DNA of 64,000 bases. Origin: Saccopteryx bilineata. Taxonomy: Eukaryota > Chordata > Mammalia > Chiroptera > Emballonuridae. This document shows, piece by piece, positions 1 through 11,716 of this stretch. The stretch spans positions 228,240,779-228,304,778 of the forward strand of contig NC_089494.1 in NCBI RefSeq assembly GCF_036850765.1, read 5' to 3'. A model generated the notes under the pieces. The model worked only from the letters and a program-made list of their open reading frames with translations. It was not told the origin of the DNA and made no database searches. Within the stretch, counting starts at the first letter, position 1. The number at the start of each line of letters is the position of its first letter. The translations under genes and the position numbers were made by a program.

Positions 1-3000
1 GCATGAAACTAGTAATCAACCACAACAGAAAAGCTCAAAAATTCTCAAACACATGGAAACTAAATAGCAGGTTGTTAAATAACGAATGGATTAAGAATGA
101 GATCAAAGAAGAAATTAAAAAATTTCTAGAAACGAATGATAATGAGCATACAACAACTCAAATTTTATGGGACACAGCAAAAGCAGTCCTGAGAGGGAAG
201 TTCATAGCACTACAGGCACACTTTAAGAAGCTAGAAAAAGCTCAAATAAACAACTTAACCCTGCATCTAAAAGAACTAGAAAAAGAACAGCAAGTAAAGC
301 CTAAATGTAGTAGAAGGAAGAAAATAATAAAGATCAGAGCAGAAATAAATGACATAGAGACTAAAGAAACAATACAGAAGATTAATGAACCTAGGAGCTA
401 GTTTTTTGAAAAGGTAAACAAGATTGATGAACCTTTAACTAGACTCACCAAGAAAAAGAGAGAGAGGACTCAAATAAATAAAATTAGAAATGAGAGGGGA
501 GAAATAACAACTGACACAACAGAAATACAAAGGATTGTAAGAAAATACTATGAAGAACTGTGTGCCAAAAAACTAGACAACCTAGGTGAAATGGACAAAT
601 TCCTTGAAACATACAATCTTCCAAAAATCAGTCTGGAAGAATCAGAAAACCTAAACAGACTGATTACACCAAATGAGATCAAAACAGTTATCACAAAACT
701 CCCAACAAAGAAAAGTCCTGGGCCTGATGACTTCACAAGTGAATTCTACCAAATATTCAAAGAAGAACTAACTCCTATCCTTCTCAAGCTATTTCAAAAA
801 ATTCAAGAGGAAGGAAGACTTCCAAGCTCCTTTTATGAGGCGAGCATAATTTTGGTTCCAAAACCAGGCAAAGACAACACAAAGAAAGAAAATCATAGGC
901 CAATATCCCTGATAAATATAGATGCTAAAATCCTCAACAAAATATTAGCAAACTGGATCCAACAATATATGGAAAATATCATACACCATGATCAAGTGGG
1001 ATTTATTCTTGTGAGGCAAGGCTGGTACAATATTCGCAAATCTATCAATGTTATTCATCACATAAATGAAAGGAAGGAGAAAAATATGATAATTTCAATA
1101 GATGCAGAAAAAGAATTTGATAAAATCCAGCACCCATTCATGATCAAAACTCTCAGCAAAGTGGGAATACAGGGAACATACCTCAACATGATAAAAGCCA
1201 TCTATGAGAAACCCACAGCCAACATCATACTCAATGGGCAAAATTAAAAGCAATCCCCTTAAGATCAGGAACAAGGCAGAGGTGCCCCCTTTCACCACTC
1301 TTATTCAACATAGTCCTGGAAGTCCTAGCCACAGCAATCAGACAAGAAGAAGAAATACAAGGCATTCAAGTTGGAAAAGAAGAAGTAAAACTATCATTAT
1401 TTGCAGATGATATGATATTGTATATAGAAAACCCTAAAGTCTCAGTCAAAAAACTACTAGACCTGATAAATGAATTCAGCAAGGTGGCAGGATATAAAAT
1501 TAATACTCAGAAATCAGAAGCATTTTTATACACCAACAATGAACAATCAGAAAGAGAAATTAAGGAAACAATCTCCTTCACTATTGCAACCAAAAAAATA
1601 AATTACCTAGGAGTACATTTAACCAAGGAGACTAAAGACTTGTACTCGGAAAATTATAAAACATTGATAAAAGAAATCAAGGAAGATACAAACAAGTGGA
1701 AGCATATACCATGCTCATGGTTAGGAAGAATAAACATCATTAAAATGTCCATATTACCCAAAGTAATTTATAAATTCAATGCAATACCAATTAAAATACC
1801 AATGACATACTTTAAAGATATAGATCACATATTCCAAAAATTTATATGGAACCAAAAGAGAACACGAATAGCCTCAGCAATCTTAAAAAAGAAGAATAAG
1901 CCCTGGCCGGTTGGCTCAGTGGTAGAGCATCGGCCTGGCTTGCAGAGGTCCCGGGTTCGATTCCCGGCCAGGGCACACAGGAGAAGCGCCATTCTGCTTC
2001 TCCAGCCCTCCCCCTCTCTTTCCTCTCTGTCTATCTCTTCCCCTCCCACAGCCGAGGCTCCATTGGAGCAAAGATGGCCGGGGCGCTGGGGATGGCTCCT
2101 TGGCCACTGCCCCAGGCGCTAGAGTGGCTCTGGTCGCAACAGAGCGACACCCTGGATGGGCAGAGCATCGCTCCCTGGTGGGCAGAGTGTCGCCCCCTGA
2201 TGGGCATGCCGGACGGATCATGGTCGGGCGCATGTGGGAGTCTGTCTGACTGTCTCTCCCCATTTCCAGCTTCAGAAAAATACAAAAAAAAAAACAAAAA
2301 AGAGAGAGAGAGAGAGAGAAGAATAAAGGGGAGGTATCAGACTTCCTGATATCAAGCTATACTACAAGGCCATTGTACTCAAAACAGCCTGGTACTGGCA
2401 TAAGAACAGGCACATAGATCAATGGAACAGAACTGAGAACTCAGAAATAAACCCACAGCTCTATGGACAACTAATATTTGACAAAGGAGGTAAGGAAATA
2501 CAATGGAGTAAAGACAGCCTCTTCAACAAATGGTGTTGGGAAAATTGGACAACAACCTGCAAAAAAATGAAACTAGACCATCAACTTACACTACTCACAA
2601 AAATAAACTCAAAATGGATAAAAGACTTAAATGTAAGGCGTGAAACCATAAGCATCTTAGAAGAAAACACAGGCAGTAAGCTCTCTGACATCTCTCGCAG
2701 CAATATATTTGCTGATTTATCTCCACGGGCAAGGGAAATAAAAGACAGGATAAACAAATGGGACTATATCAAACTAAAAAGCTTTTGCATGGCCAAAGAT
2801 AATAAGAACAGAATAAAAAGACAAACTACACAATGGGAGAACATATTTGACAGTATGTCTGATAAGGGGTTAATAACCAAAATTTATAAAGTACTTGTAA
2901 ATCTCAGCACTAGAAAGACAAACAATCCAATCCAAAAATGGGCAAAAGAAATGAATAGACACTTCTCCAAAGAGGACACACAGATGGCCAATAGGCATAT

Positions 3001-3349
3001 GAAAAAATGCTCAACATCACTAATCATTAGAGAAATGCAAATTAAAACCACAATGAGATATCACCTCACACCGGTCAGAATGGTGCTCATCAATAAAACA
3101 ACACAGAATAAGTGCTGGCGAGGACGTGGAGAAAAGGGAACCCTCCTGCATTGCTGGTGGGAATGCAGACTGGTGCAGCCTCTGTGGAAAACAGTATGGA
3201 GATTCCTAAAAAAAATTGAAAATCTAACTGCCTTTTACCCAGCCATCCCACTTTTAGGAATATACCCCAAGGACACCATAGAATGGTTCCAGAAGGAGAA
3301 ATGCACCCCCATGTTTATAGCAGCATTGTTCACAATAGCAAAGATCTAG
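1..3349 (+). pseudogene. L1 ORF2 remnant (reverse transcriptase and C-terminal domain)
   Basis: ORF2 protein nicks target DNA and reverse-transcribes L1 RNA. Here the linker (3-401), the RT fingers with [13 protein letters not shown] (near 714-750), motif A ([11 protein letters not shown], near 1099-1131) and motif C FADD (1400-1411) are recognisable. Breaks seen: a stop at 399-401; loss of one A near 1243 compared with the 9.5-kb copy, which shifts the frame before motif B; motif B is then read in another frame; and the SINE at 1900-2316. The C-terminal part is readable again at 2567-3349. It cannot encode a working protein. Confidence 0.93.
1900..2316 (+). mobile_element. tRNA-derived bat SINE inserted in L1 ORF2
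   Basis: Full-length SINE: tRNA-like head with pol III box A (GGCTCAGTGGTAGAG) and box B (GGTTCGATTCC), a C/T-rich stretch, a GC-rich body ending near CCAGCTTCAGAAAAATAC, and an A-rich tail that has gained a GA run. It is flanked by the 10-bp direct repeat AGAAGAATAA at 1890-1899 and 2317-2326, as expected for L1-driven insertion. It interrupts the L1 ORF2 reading frame, so it is younger than that L1 copy. Confidence 0.95.
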
Positions 3350-3597
3350 AAACAGCCCAAGTGTCCATCAGAGGACGAGTGGATTAAAAAACTTTGGTAC
3401 ATATATACTATGGAATACTACTCAGCCATAAGAAATGATGGCATCGGATCATTTACAATAACATGGATGGACTTGATAACATTATTCAGAGTGAAATAAG
3501 TAAATTAGAAAAAAACTAAGAACTATATGAACCAATGCATAGATGGGACATAAAAATGAGACTTAGAGACATAGACAAGAATGTGATGGTAACAGGA

Positions 3598-3665
3598 CAT
3601 GGGGTGGAGGGGTGGGGAAGGGACGAGGAAGGAGAGGGAGGGAGTGGGGGGAGGGTAGGGGCGCA
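3598..3665 (+). other. G-rich polypurine tract of L1 3'UTR
   Basis: A strongly G-rich run with several GGGG groups, in the place where L1 3'UTRs usually carry a polypurine, quadruplex-capable tract. A counterpart lies at about 11434-11480. Confidence 0.7.
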
Positions 3666-3835
3666 AAGAAAACCAGATAGAAGGTGATGGAGGATGATTT
3701 GACTTTGAGTGAGGGGTATGCAGCATAATAAAAGGTCAAAATAATCTGGAGATGTTTTCTCGGAACATATGTACCCTGATTTATCAATGTCACTGCATTA
3801 AAATTAATAAAAATAAGATTTAAAAAAAATAAATA

Positions 3836-4600
3836 GTGATAAGTAATTCAGTCTTTTAAAATTATAATGAAGATCAATTAAAATATGAATATAAGCTGGA
3901 TTCACTTGTGAGACACTAATTTGTGGGCTCTGCTTGATACAAATGGGAGCTGCTGAAGACTGCTCATGTATAATATGGGTTAAAGATAGGAGCCTGTAAT
4001 CAGAGAGCCCAGGAGGTGTGGCCTAGGAGTCCAGGAATGAGTCTGGGTTAGTATTTAGGCAATGAGAAAGAAGATGCACCTATCCAAAGAATCCAAATGA
4101 TATGCTGGAAAAAAATTCCATGAGCCAACCCCTCTTCCAGACAGATAAGTGTGGCCACATGAATAATTTTGACCAATGTGATGATCATGGCAGGTTGCTG
4201 GGTAAAGTTTTAGGACAAGTCTTAAAAAAGAATATGCCTTTTTGTTCTCCTTCCTTCCATCTTTCATCTTTCTGGAATGTGGACATGACAGCTGAAATTC
4301 AGGTCATTCATAGGTGATGAAGAAGAAGGATGGAAGGACTAGGGTCTCTATATCCACAGAGCCACCGTCTCAACCTGGGCTTGCCTACGTTGAAATTTCT
4401 ACATGAAAGAAAAATGTTTTCTCTGTTTAACTTGCTGCTTTGAGTTTTCTGTTAAGGCTGTTGGGCCTAGTTCTAACTAAGAAAGGAACTAGCTGGATGT
4501 AGAGGGAACAGTGGTGATAGGAGTCAGGCTTGGGTATAAGGCAGTGGAAAGGCAGGAGTAGCAAGAAGCTCAACACACATTGGAAGGAGCAGGTCTATAG
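3836..4600. other. Unassigned stretch
   Basis: No gene, repeat family or RNA was recognised. Short open frames here have no recognisable domain. Confidence 0.5.
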
Positions 4601-4785
4601 ATAAAAAGGACCTACTGTGTGCTCACAGTGTTTCAGACACCATTCTAACTGTTTTGCATATGTTCATTTGTTGAAATCTAACAACAATTCTATAAAGATA
4701 CTGTTCTATAACCATTTTACATATGGGAAAACTAAGGTAACTTACTCAAGGTTTCCCAGCCATTAAGTAGTAGAACCATGTGCTA
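4600..4785 (-). repeat. MIR SINE remnant
   Basis: On the minus strand this reads like the MIR core, with the 'AACCTC/GTAAAATGGG'-type segment (plus-strand TACATATGGGAAAACTAAGG) and the tRNA-proximal GGTTTCCCAGCC segment. Heavily diverged, as expected for an ancient mammalian SINE. Confidence 0.6.
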
Positions 4786-5060
4786 CTCAAGTGACCTGCT
4801 CCAGTACCCACACCTATAACCTCTGTGCTATGCCGCCTTCACCTGCCATGTGGTCTGTCCCTACCATCACTCCCATAGCAGCTCCTCCACTCTATCTCTT
4901 ACTTGTTGCTCTCTGGCCACAATGCTTCCTTTTGTCCTTGAAAATGCCAAGTCTCTTCCTGCCTCAGCTCAAAACCTTTGTCCTAGCTGAACTCTTTGCC
5001 TAGAAAGCTCTTCTCTCTGTTGCATGATTGGCTCTTTTCTAACTCTGGTCTCAGCTCTAA
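4786..5060 (+). repeat. L2 LINE 3'-region remnant
   Basis: It resembles the L2 3' coding end (the segment before the short L2 3'UTR), with CTCTGGCCACAATGCTTCC, CTTGCCTAGAAAGCTCTT and TTGTCCTTGAAAATGCC-like pieces in the expected order. Decayed. The plus-strand open frame at 4791-5003 is chance residue of this repeat and not a host gene. Confidence 0.5.
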
Positions 5061-5268
5061 AAGGACAGTAGTAGTTGAGATACTCTTGCAATGCATGTTT
5101 CTTGTGCAGAATTATAAACTGTCTCCACATTCTCAGATCCATGCTTGTTTCTACATTTAAGCAAAATAGAATGGTCTATTTAAAGAAAAAACCCTATGAT
5201 CCTAGAACTGAAGTGCCAGAGAGTTGTCATGTCCTCCAAGAAATTCTCTGGCTAATGGAGAAGCACAC

Positions 5269-5282
5269 AAGAAAACCCACAT
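5269..5282 (+). repeat. 14-bp target site duplication, left copy
   Basis: AAGAAAACCCACAT, identical to 15453-15466. It directly precedes the L1 5' end. Twelve of the 14 bases lie outside any A-run that could match the tail by chance. Confidence 0.85.
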
Positions 5283-6627
5283 ATAGATAGAAGACAAGAT
5301 GGCGCTGGAGTAGGCAGATGTACCAACATCTACCTCCCAGAACCAAAGTGGATTACAAACTAATTTTAAGAACTATCATCTGGAAAAACCAACTTTGGAC
5401 TAAACTAAGAGGACTCTTCAACCAAGGAACACTGAAGAAGCCACATCAAGACTGGTAGGAAAAGTGGAAACGCGGATAGGGCTGCCCAGTTCCTCGGAGC
5501 GAACGGCAGCTGGGAGAGACTCGCATGGCGGGAAGTGAGTTTAGCAGAGAGGGGAGGATCCTGAGCCCCAGGAACAAAGCCTCAGCCTGCAGCCCCAGAG
5601 CCCAGAAGAGGCGTAAGGACAGTATTTAGCTGGAAACAAGTCAGGATACTGTTTGTGAGAAAGAGTCTGATTTCTCAGACCTAGGATTCTTCTTAAAGGG
5701 ACCACGCAGAACAGCTCTCTCACAACCACTCACCCGGGGCTCCGGGGGATGGGGAGAGAGGAGAATACCAGAGTAGCAGGAAGAGAGTGCAATCTAGGAG
5801 GCACAGAGAGAAACATTTTAGGAGATAGCCACCCTTACCCCTGGGACAAGTCACTCCCCAAATCTGAAGTGAATATTTCCCCTGGAAATAGCAATACCAG
5901 CAAAGGGAAGCAGGAGAGCAGCCAAGCAAGCTCCCCCTGTGGCACTCAGAGCAGAGTTGCTTAGAAGGAGGGAGCTTCTGGGTCTACAATAATGAGTGTT
6001 AGGGTCTGAGCTGCAGTGCCTGCACCCATGCGGCTGAGGGCTCACTGGAGGGCAGGCGGCAGTGAGAGATGGAAGTGCGGTGCTGTTGCAGGGGCGGAAG
6101 CTGGCTGGCCACCACTAGGCTCAGGTGCAAACTCAGTCTTGCCCGGCTGGGGAGGAGGGAGCGTGCAAAAGTGATCAAGCCCAGCTGCTGGCAGCCTGTA
6201 ATCCAGCCTGTGGGAGAAGGGCGGGAACCCCAGAAAGGGTGGAGACCAGCCCCTGAGCAAGGGCGCAGGAGCAAAGCCTTGCCCCGCCCTTGCAACCCAG
6301 GCTTGTGGTCTGACTTGGGAGCCGGCTCCTTCCGCAGGGGTGGAGCCAAAAACCCAGAACAGGAGGAGTTTCGCTACTGAGCTGAACGTGGGCATGCAGT
6401 CCTGCCTGGCCGGTAGAGCCAAGGCTAGCAGCCATTCCACGAGTGGGCTCCTCCTGCAAGGGCGGGGCGAAAGCTCAGAAACAGACAGAGACCCGCAGCT
6501 GAGCAAAGGTGCTCACCAGTGCCCTCAGGACCGAGCATAATGTCACCCACAGGGGTGGGGCAAAGGCCAAGGCCACCAAGGCTTGTGCACCCGAGCACAT
6601 GATCACAGCCACTCCCGTGAAGAGAAA
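5283..6627 (+). promoter_or_regulatory. L1 5'UTR / internal promoter region
   Basis: About 1.35 kb between the L1 start and the ORF1 ATG, GC-rich and without a long conserved reading frame. L1 5'UTRs carry an internal pol II promoter that starts transcription at the first base; the GATGGCG at the start resembles the YY1-type site of other L1s. The open frames on both strands (for example 5999-6506 minus) have no recognisable domain. Confidence 0.65.
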
Positions 6628-7519
6628 ATGCAAAGGCAGAGAAATGCAACACAAATGAACCAAGAGAAATCCCCAGAAAAGGACCGAAATGAATCAGATA
6701 TAACCAAATTACCAGATGCAGGGTTTAAAATAATGATTGTTAGGATGCTCAAAGATATTAGAACAACAATAGATGGTCATTATGAACACCTAAATAAAGA
6801 GATAGCAAATATAAAAAAGAATCAGTCAGAAATGACAAATACAATATCTGAAATAAAGAATACAATGGAAGGAATTAAAAGCAGGATGGATAAAGCAGAG
6901 AATCGAATCAGTGAGTTAGAGGACATGATAAATAAAGGCACGAAGCAGAGCAGAAAAAAGAAAAGAGACTCAAAACGTCTGAGGAAACTCTAAGAGAGCT
7001 CTGTGACAACACGAAGAGAAATAACATCCACATCATAGGGGTTCCTGAAGAAGAAGAGAAAGAACAAGGGATAGAGACTTTGTTCAAACATATCATGGCT
7101 GAAAACTTCCTTCAATTAAGGCAGGAAAACATTTTACATGTTCAGGAAGCACAGAGAACTCCATTAAGGAGAAACCCAAAGAAATCAACACCAAGACACA
7201 TACATCATAATTAAAATACCAAAGCTAAGTGATAAAGAGAAAATATTAAAAGCTAATAGAGAAAAAAAGACTATCACCTACAAAGGAGTCCCCATAAGGA
7301 TGACTTCTGACTTCAAATAGAAACACTTGAGGCTAGAAGAAAATGGCAAGAAATATTCAAAGTAATGCAGAACAAGAGCCTACAACCAAGACTACTTTAT
7401 CCAGCAAGGCTATCATTTAAAATTGAAGGAGAAATAAAAAGCTTTACAGACAAAAATACCTCAAGGAATTCACTGCAACCAAACCAAGGCTACAAGAAAT
7501 GCTAAGGGACCTGTTGTAA
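6628..7519 (+). pseudogene. L1 ORF1 remnant (RNA-binding chaperone protein)
   Basis: ORF1 protein coats L1 RNA as a coiled-coil trimer. The ATG at 6628 is preferred over the upstream one at 6583 because MQRQRNATQMNQE resembles L1 ORF1 starts. Residues from about 25 to 110 form a heptad-rich coiled coil. The frame breaks near 6950-6960 in an A-rich stretch. The RRM and C-terminal pieces continue in other frames (IIGVPEEEE near 7033-7065; further stops near 7168 and 7318), and the remnant ends LRDLL-stop at 7519. Not functional. Confidence 0.88.
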
Positions 7520-7576
7520 ACAGATCAAAGGAGAAAAAGAATATAGCAAAAGAGGAATACAGTTTTAAAGAATAAA

Positions 7577-10500
7577 ATGGCAATAAACAATTACATATCA
7601 ATAATTACCTTAAATGTAAATGGATTAAATGATCCAATCAAAAGACGTAGGGTAGCTGCGTGGATAAGAAAACAGGACCCATACATATGCTGTCTATAAG
7701 AGACACACCTTAAAACAAAAGATGCACATAGGTTGAAGGTAAAAGGATGGAAAAAAAACATTTCATGCAAATGGGAATGATAAAAAAGCTGGGGTAGCAA
7801 TACTTATATCAGACAAAATGGACTTTAAAACAAAGACTATAGTTAGAAATAAAGAAGGTCACTACATAATGATAAAGGGAGCAATCCATAAGGAAGATAT
7901 AACCGTTATAAATATCTACGCACCTAATATAGGAGCACCTAAATATATAAAGCAGACTTTGATGGACTTAAAGGGCGAGATCAACAGCAATACTATAATA
8001 GTAGGGGATTTCAATACCCTATTAACATCATTAGATAGATCCTCAAGAAAGAAAATTAACAAACAGCAGACTTAAAGGACATATTAGATCAACTCGATTT
8101 AATAGATATCTTCAGAACCTTTCACCCTAAAACAGCAGAATATACATTATTTTCAAGCGCTCATGGTACATTCTCTAGAATAGACCACATGTTAGTGCAC
8201 AAAAGTGTTGTCAAAAAATTTAAGAAGATTGAAATCATATTGAGCACTTTCTCTGATCACAATGGCATTAAACTAGAAATCAACCACAACAGAAAAACTG
8301 GAAAAACATTCAAACACTTGGAAACTAAATAGAATATTATTAAATAATGAATGGATTAACAATGAAATCAAAGAAGAAATTAAAAAATTCCTAGAAACAG
8401 ACGATAATGAACATACATCAACTCAAAATTTATGGGACACAGCAAAAGCAGTCCTGAGAGGGAAGTTTAGAGCATTACAGGCATACCTCAAGAAGCTAGA
8501 AAAAGCTCAAATAAACAACTTGACCCTACATCTAAAAGAACTAGAAAAAGAACAGCAAGTAAAGCCCAGAGCTAGTAGAAGGAAGGAAATAATAAAGATC
8601 AGAGCAGAAATAAATAACATAGAGGCTAAAGAAACAATACAGAGGATCAATGAAACCAGGAGCTGGTTCTCCGAAAAGGTAAACAAGATCAATGAACCTT
8701 TAACCAGACTCACCAAGAAAAAAAGAGAGAGGACTCAAATAAATAAAATTAGAAATGAGAGGGGAGAAATAACAACTGACACAACAGAAATACAAAATAT
8801 TGTAAGAAAATACTATGAAGAGCTGTACGCCAAAAAACTAGACAACCTAGATGAAATGGACAAATTCCTTGAAACATACAATCTTCCAAAAATCAATCTG
8901 GAAGAATCAGAAAACCTAAACAGACCAATTACAACAAATGAGATTGAAACAGCTATCAAAAAACTCCCAACAAAGAAAAGTCCTGGGCCTGATGGCTTCA
9001 CAAGTGAATTCTACCAAATATTCAAAGAAGAATTAACTCCTATCCTTCTCAAGCTATTTCAAAAAATTCAAGAGGAAGGAAGACTTCCAAGCTCCTTTTA
9101 TGAGGAAAGCATAATTCTGATTCCAAAACAAGGCAAAGACAACACAAAAAGAGAAAATTATAGGCCAATATCCCTGATGAATTTAGATGCAAAAATCCTC
9201 AACAAAATATTAGCAAACTGGATCCAGCAATATATGAAAAAAATCATACACCATGATCAAGTGGGATTTATTCTTGTGAGGCAAGGCTGGTACAATATTT
9301 GCAAATCAATCAATGTGATTCATCACATAAACAAAAGGAAGGAGAAAAATATGATAATTTCAATAGATGCAGAAAAAGAATTTGATAAAATCCAGCACCC
9401 ATTCATGATCAAAACTCTCAACAAAGTGGGAAAACAGGGAACATACTTCAACATGATAAAAGCCATCTATGAGAAACCCACAGCCAACATCATACTCAAT
9501 GGGCAAAAATTAAAAGCAATCCCCTTAAGATCAGGAACAAGGCAGAGGTGCCCCCTTTCACCACTCTTATTCAACATAGTCCTGGAAGTCCTAGCCACAG
9601 CAATCAGACAATAAAAAGAAATAAAAGGCATCCAAATTGGAAAAGAAGAAGTAAAACTATCATTATTTGCAGATGATATGATATTGTATATAGAAAACCC
9701 TAAAGTCTCAGTCAAAAAACTACTAGACCTGATAAATGAATTCAGCAAGGTGGCAGGATATAAAATCAATACTCAGAAATCAGAGGTATTTTTATACACT
9801 AACAATGAACTGTCAGAGAGAGAAATTAAGGAATCAATCGCCTTTACCATTGCAAACAAAAAATTAAAGTTCCTAGGAATAAATTTAACCAGGGAGATTA
9901 AAGACTTGTACTCAGAAAATTATAAAACATTGATAAAAGAAATCAGGGAAGATATGAACAAGTGGAGGCATATACCGTGCTCATGGTTAGGAAGAATAAA
10001 TATCATTAAAATGTCTATATTACCAAAAGCAATTTATAAATTCAATTCAATACTGATTAAAATATCAATGACTTACTTCAAAGATATAGAACACATATTC
10101 CAAAAATTTATATGGAACCAAAAGAGAACACAAATAGCCTCAGCAATCTTGAAAAGGAAGTACAAAGCGGGAGGTATCACACTTTCGGATATCAAGTTAT
10201 ATTATAAGGCCATTGTACTCAAAACAGCCTGGTACTGGCATAAGAACAGGCATATAGATCAATGGAACAGAACTGAGACCCCAGAAATAAACTCACACTT
10301 TTATCAACAACTAATATTTGACAAAGGAGATAAGAGCATACATTGGAGTAAAGACAGCCTCTTCAACAAATGGTGTTGGGAAAATTGGACAGCTACCTGC
10401 AAAAAAATGAAACTAGACCATCAACTTACACCACTCACAAAAATAAACTCAAAATGGATAAAAGACTTAAATGCAAGCCATAAAACCATAAGCATCTTAG

Positions 10501-11186
10501 AAGAAAACATAGGCAGTAAGCTCTCTGACATCTCTCGCAGCAATATATTTGATTTGTCCCCACAGGCAAGTGAAATAAAAGACAGAATAAACAAATGGGA
10601 CTTTATCAAACTAAAATGCTTCTGCAGAGCTAAAGACAATAAGAACAGAATAAAAAGATAAACTACACAATGGGAGAATATATTTGACAATGCGTCTGAT
10701 AAGGGGTTAATAACCAAGATTTATAAAGAACTTATAAAACTTAATACCAGGAAGACAAACAATCCAATCCAAAAATGGGCAAAAGAAATGAATAGACACT
10801 TCTCCAAAGAGGACACACAGATGGCCAATAGGCATATGAAAAAATGCTCAACATCACTAATCATTAGAGAAATGCAAATTAAAACCACAATGAGATATCA
10901 CCTCACACCAGTCAGAATGGCGCTCATCAATAAAACAACACAGAATAAGTGCTGGCGAGGACGTGGAGAAAAGGGAATCCTCCTGCATTGCTGGTGGAAA
11001 TGCAGACTGGTGCAGCCTCTGTGGAAAACAGTATGGAGATTCCTCAAGAAATTAAAAATCAAACTGCCATTTGACCCAGCTATACCACTGTTAGGAATAT
11101 ACCCCAAGAACACCATAACACTGTTTGAAAAGAAGAAATGCACCCCCATGTTTATGGCAGCATTGTTCACAATAGCAAAGATCTAG
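7577..11186 (+). pseudogene. L1 ORF2 remnant (endonuclease - reverse transcriptase - C-terminal domain)
   Basis: The ATG at 7577 opens an APE-type endonuclease (ITLNVNGLN). A TAA at 7697 sits just before the conserved ETH whose Glu is catalytic; a frameshift follows in the A-run near 7751. VGDFN (8002-8016) and SDH (8252-8260) are present, with another frameshift near 8065. From 8520 one frame runs through the [13 protein letters not shown], motif [12 protein letters not shown], motif B region [10 protein letters not shown], a TAA at 9612, FADD at 9666-9677, a TAA at 10659, and the C-terminal region ending at 11186. The RT part is thus nearly open, with two nonsense changes. Confidence 0.93.
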
Positions 11187-11554
11187 AAACAGCTCAAGTG
11201 TCCATCAGAGGACGAGTGGATTAAAAAGCTTTGGTATATATATATATATACTATGGAATACTACTCAGCCATAAGAAATGATGACATCAGATCTTTTACA
11301 ACAACATGGATGGGCCTTGATAACATTATACTGAGCGAAATAAGTAAATTAGAAAGAACTAAGAACTATATGATTCCATACATAGGTGAGACATAAAAAT
11401 GAGACTCAGAGACATGGGCAATAGTGTTGAGGTTACAGGGTGGGGGGAGGAGAGGGAGGGGGTTGGGGGAGGGGAGAGGCACAAAGAAAACCAGTTAGAA
11501 GGTGACAGAAGACAATTTTATCAATGTCACCCCATCAAAATCAATAAAAAAAAA
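11187..11554 (+). other. L1 decayed ORF2 tail, 3'UTR and short A-run
   Basis: It includes the conserved TGGAATACTACTCAGCC stretch, a TA repeat near 11227-11250, a G-rich polypurine tract (about 11434-11480) and an AATAAA at the end followed by only about nine A. The weak signal and short A-run fit a polyadenylation site that could be bypassed. Confidence 0.75.
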
Positions 11555-11716
11555 TGTGTCTCACGGCTAATTCAGGCAGTTAGAAGAAGAGTATAAGGAT
11601 GCTAATTCTGCTTCTCAGGCCACATCCTGCAAAAGGGGCCCCAAGCAAATTGGTTATTTGGCTCCTCTGATTTTGCCAATTGGATTTAAAAAAAAATAGG
11701 TCAGGAACGCCCTGAA
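11555..11716 (+). other. Retroviral remnant upstream of protease
   Basis: Sequence between the L1 A-run and the protease piece. It is probably the gag end or pro start of the same class II element, but no zinc knuckle could be read, so this is by position only. Confidence 0.4.

Larger units (their letters stand above)
1..3835 (+). mobile_element. L1 LINE, 3' portion (ORF2 RT onward, 3'UTR, A-rich tail), cut by window edge
   Basis: This is a non-LTR retrotransposon in sense orientation. The first base corresponds to about position 8268 of the fuller copy at 5283-11554, so the endonuclease part, if present, lies outside the window. ORF2 runs to 3349, followed by decayed ORF2 tail (the conserved 'ATGGAATACTACTCAGCC' stretch lies near 3410), a G-rich polypurine 3'UTR at about 3598-3665 and an A-rich tail at about 3801-3835. 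A SINE sits at 1900-2316. The two copies look about 90-95% identical by eye and belong to the same young lineage. The flanking target duplication cannot be tested because the 5' end is off-window. Confidence 0.95.
5283..11554 (+). mobile_element. Full-length L1 LINE (5'UTR, ORF1, ORF2, 3'UTR)
   Basis: It begins with the AAGATGGCG-type start common to mammalian L1 5'UTRs (5291-5303). A GC-rich 5'UTR of about 1.3 kb is followed by ORF1 (6628-7519), a short spacer, ORF2 (7577 to about 11395), a polypurine 3'UTR (11434-11480) and AATCAATAAAAAAAAAT at the end. All parts are present in order, so it was copied from a complete transcript. ORF1 and ORF2 both carry breaks, so this copy is not autonomous. 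At its 5' boundary it abuts the outer target repeat of the compound insertion. Confidence 0.9.

Noticed and set aside
5999..6506. Long minus-strand frames in the L1 5'UTR
   Set aside because: They lie in the GC-rich L1 5'UTR opposite the sense transcript and show no known domain; an antisense ORF0-like role cannot be argued from one copy.
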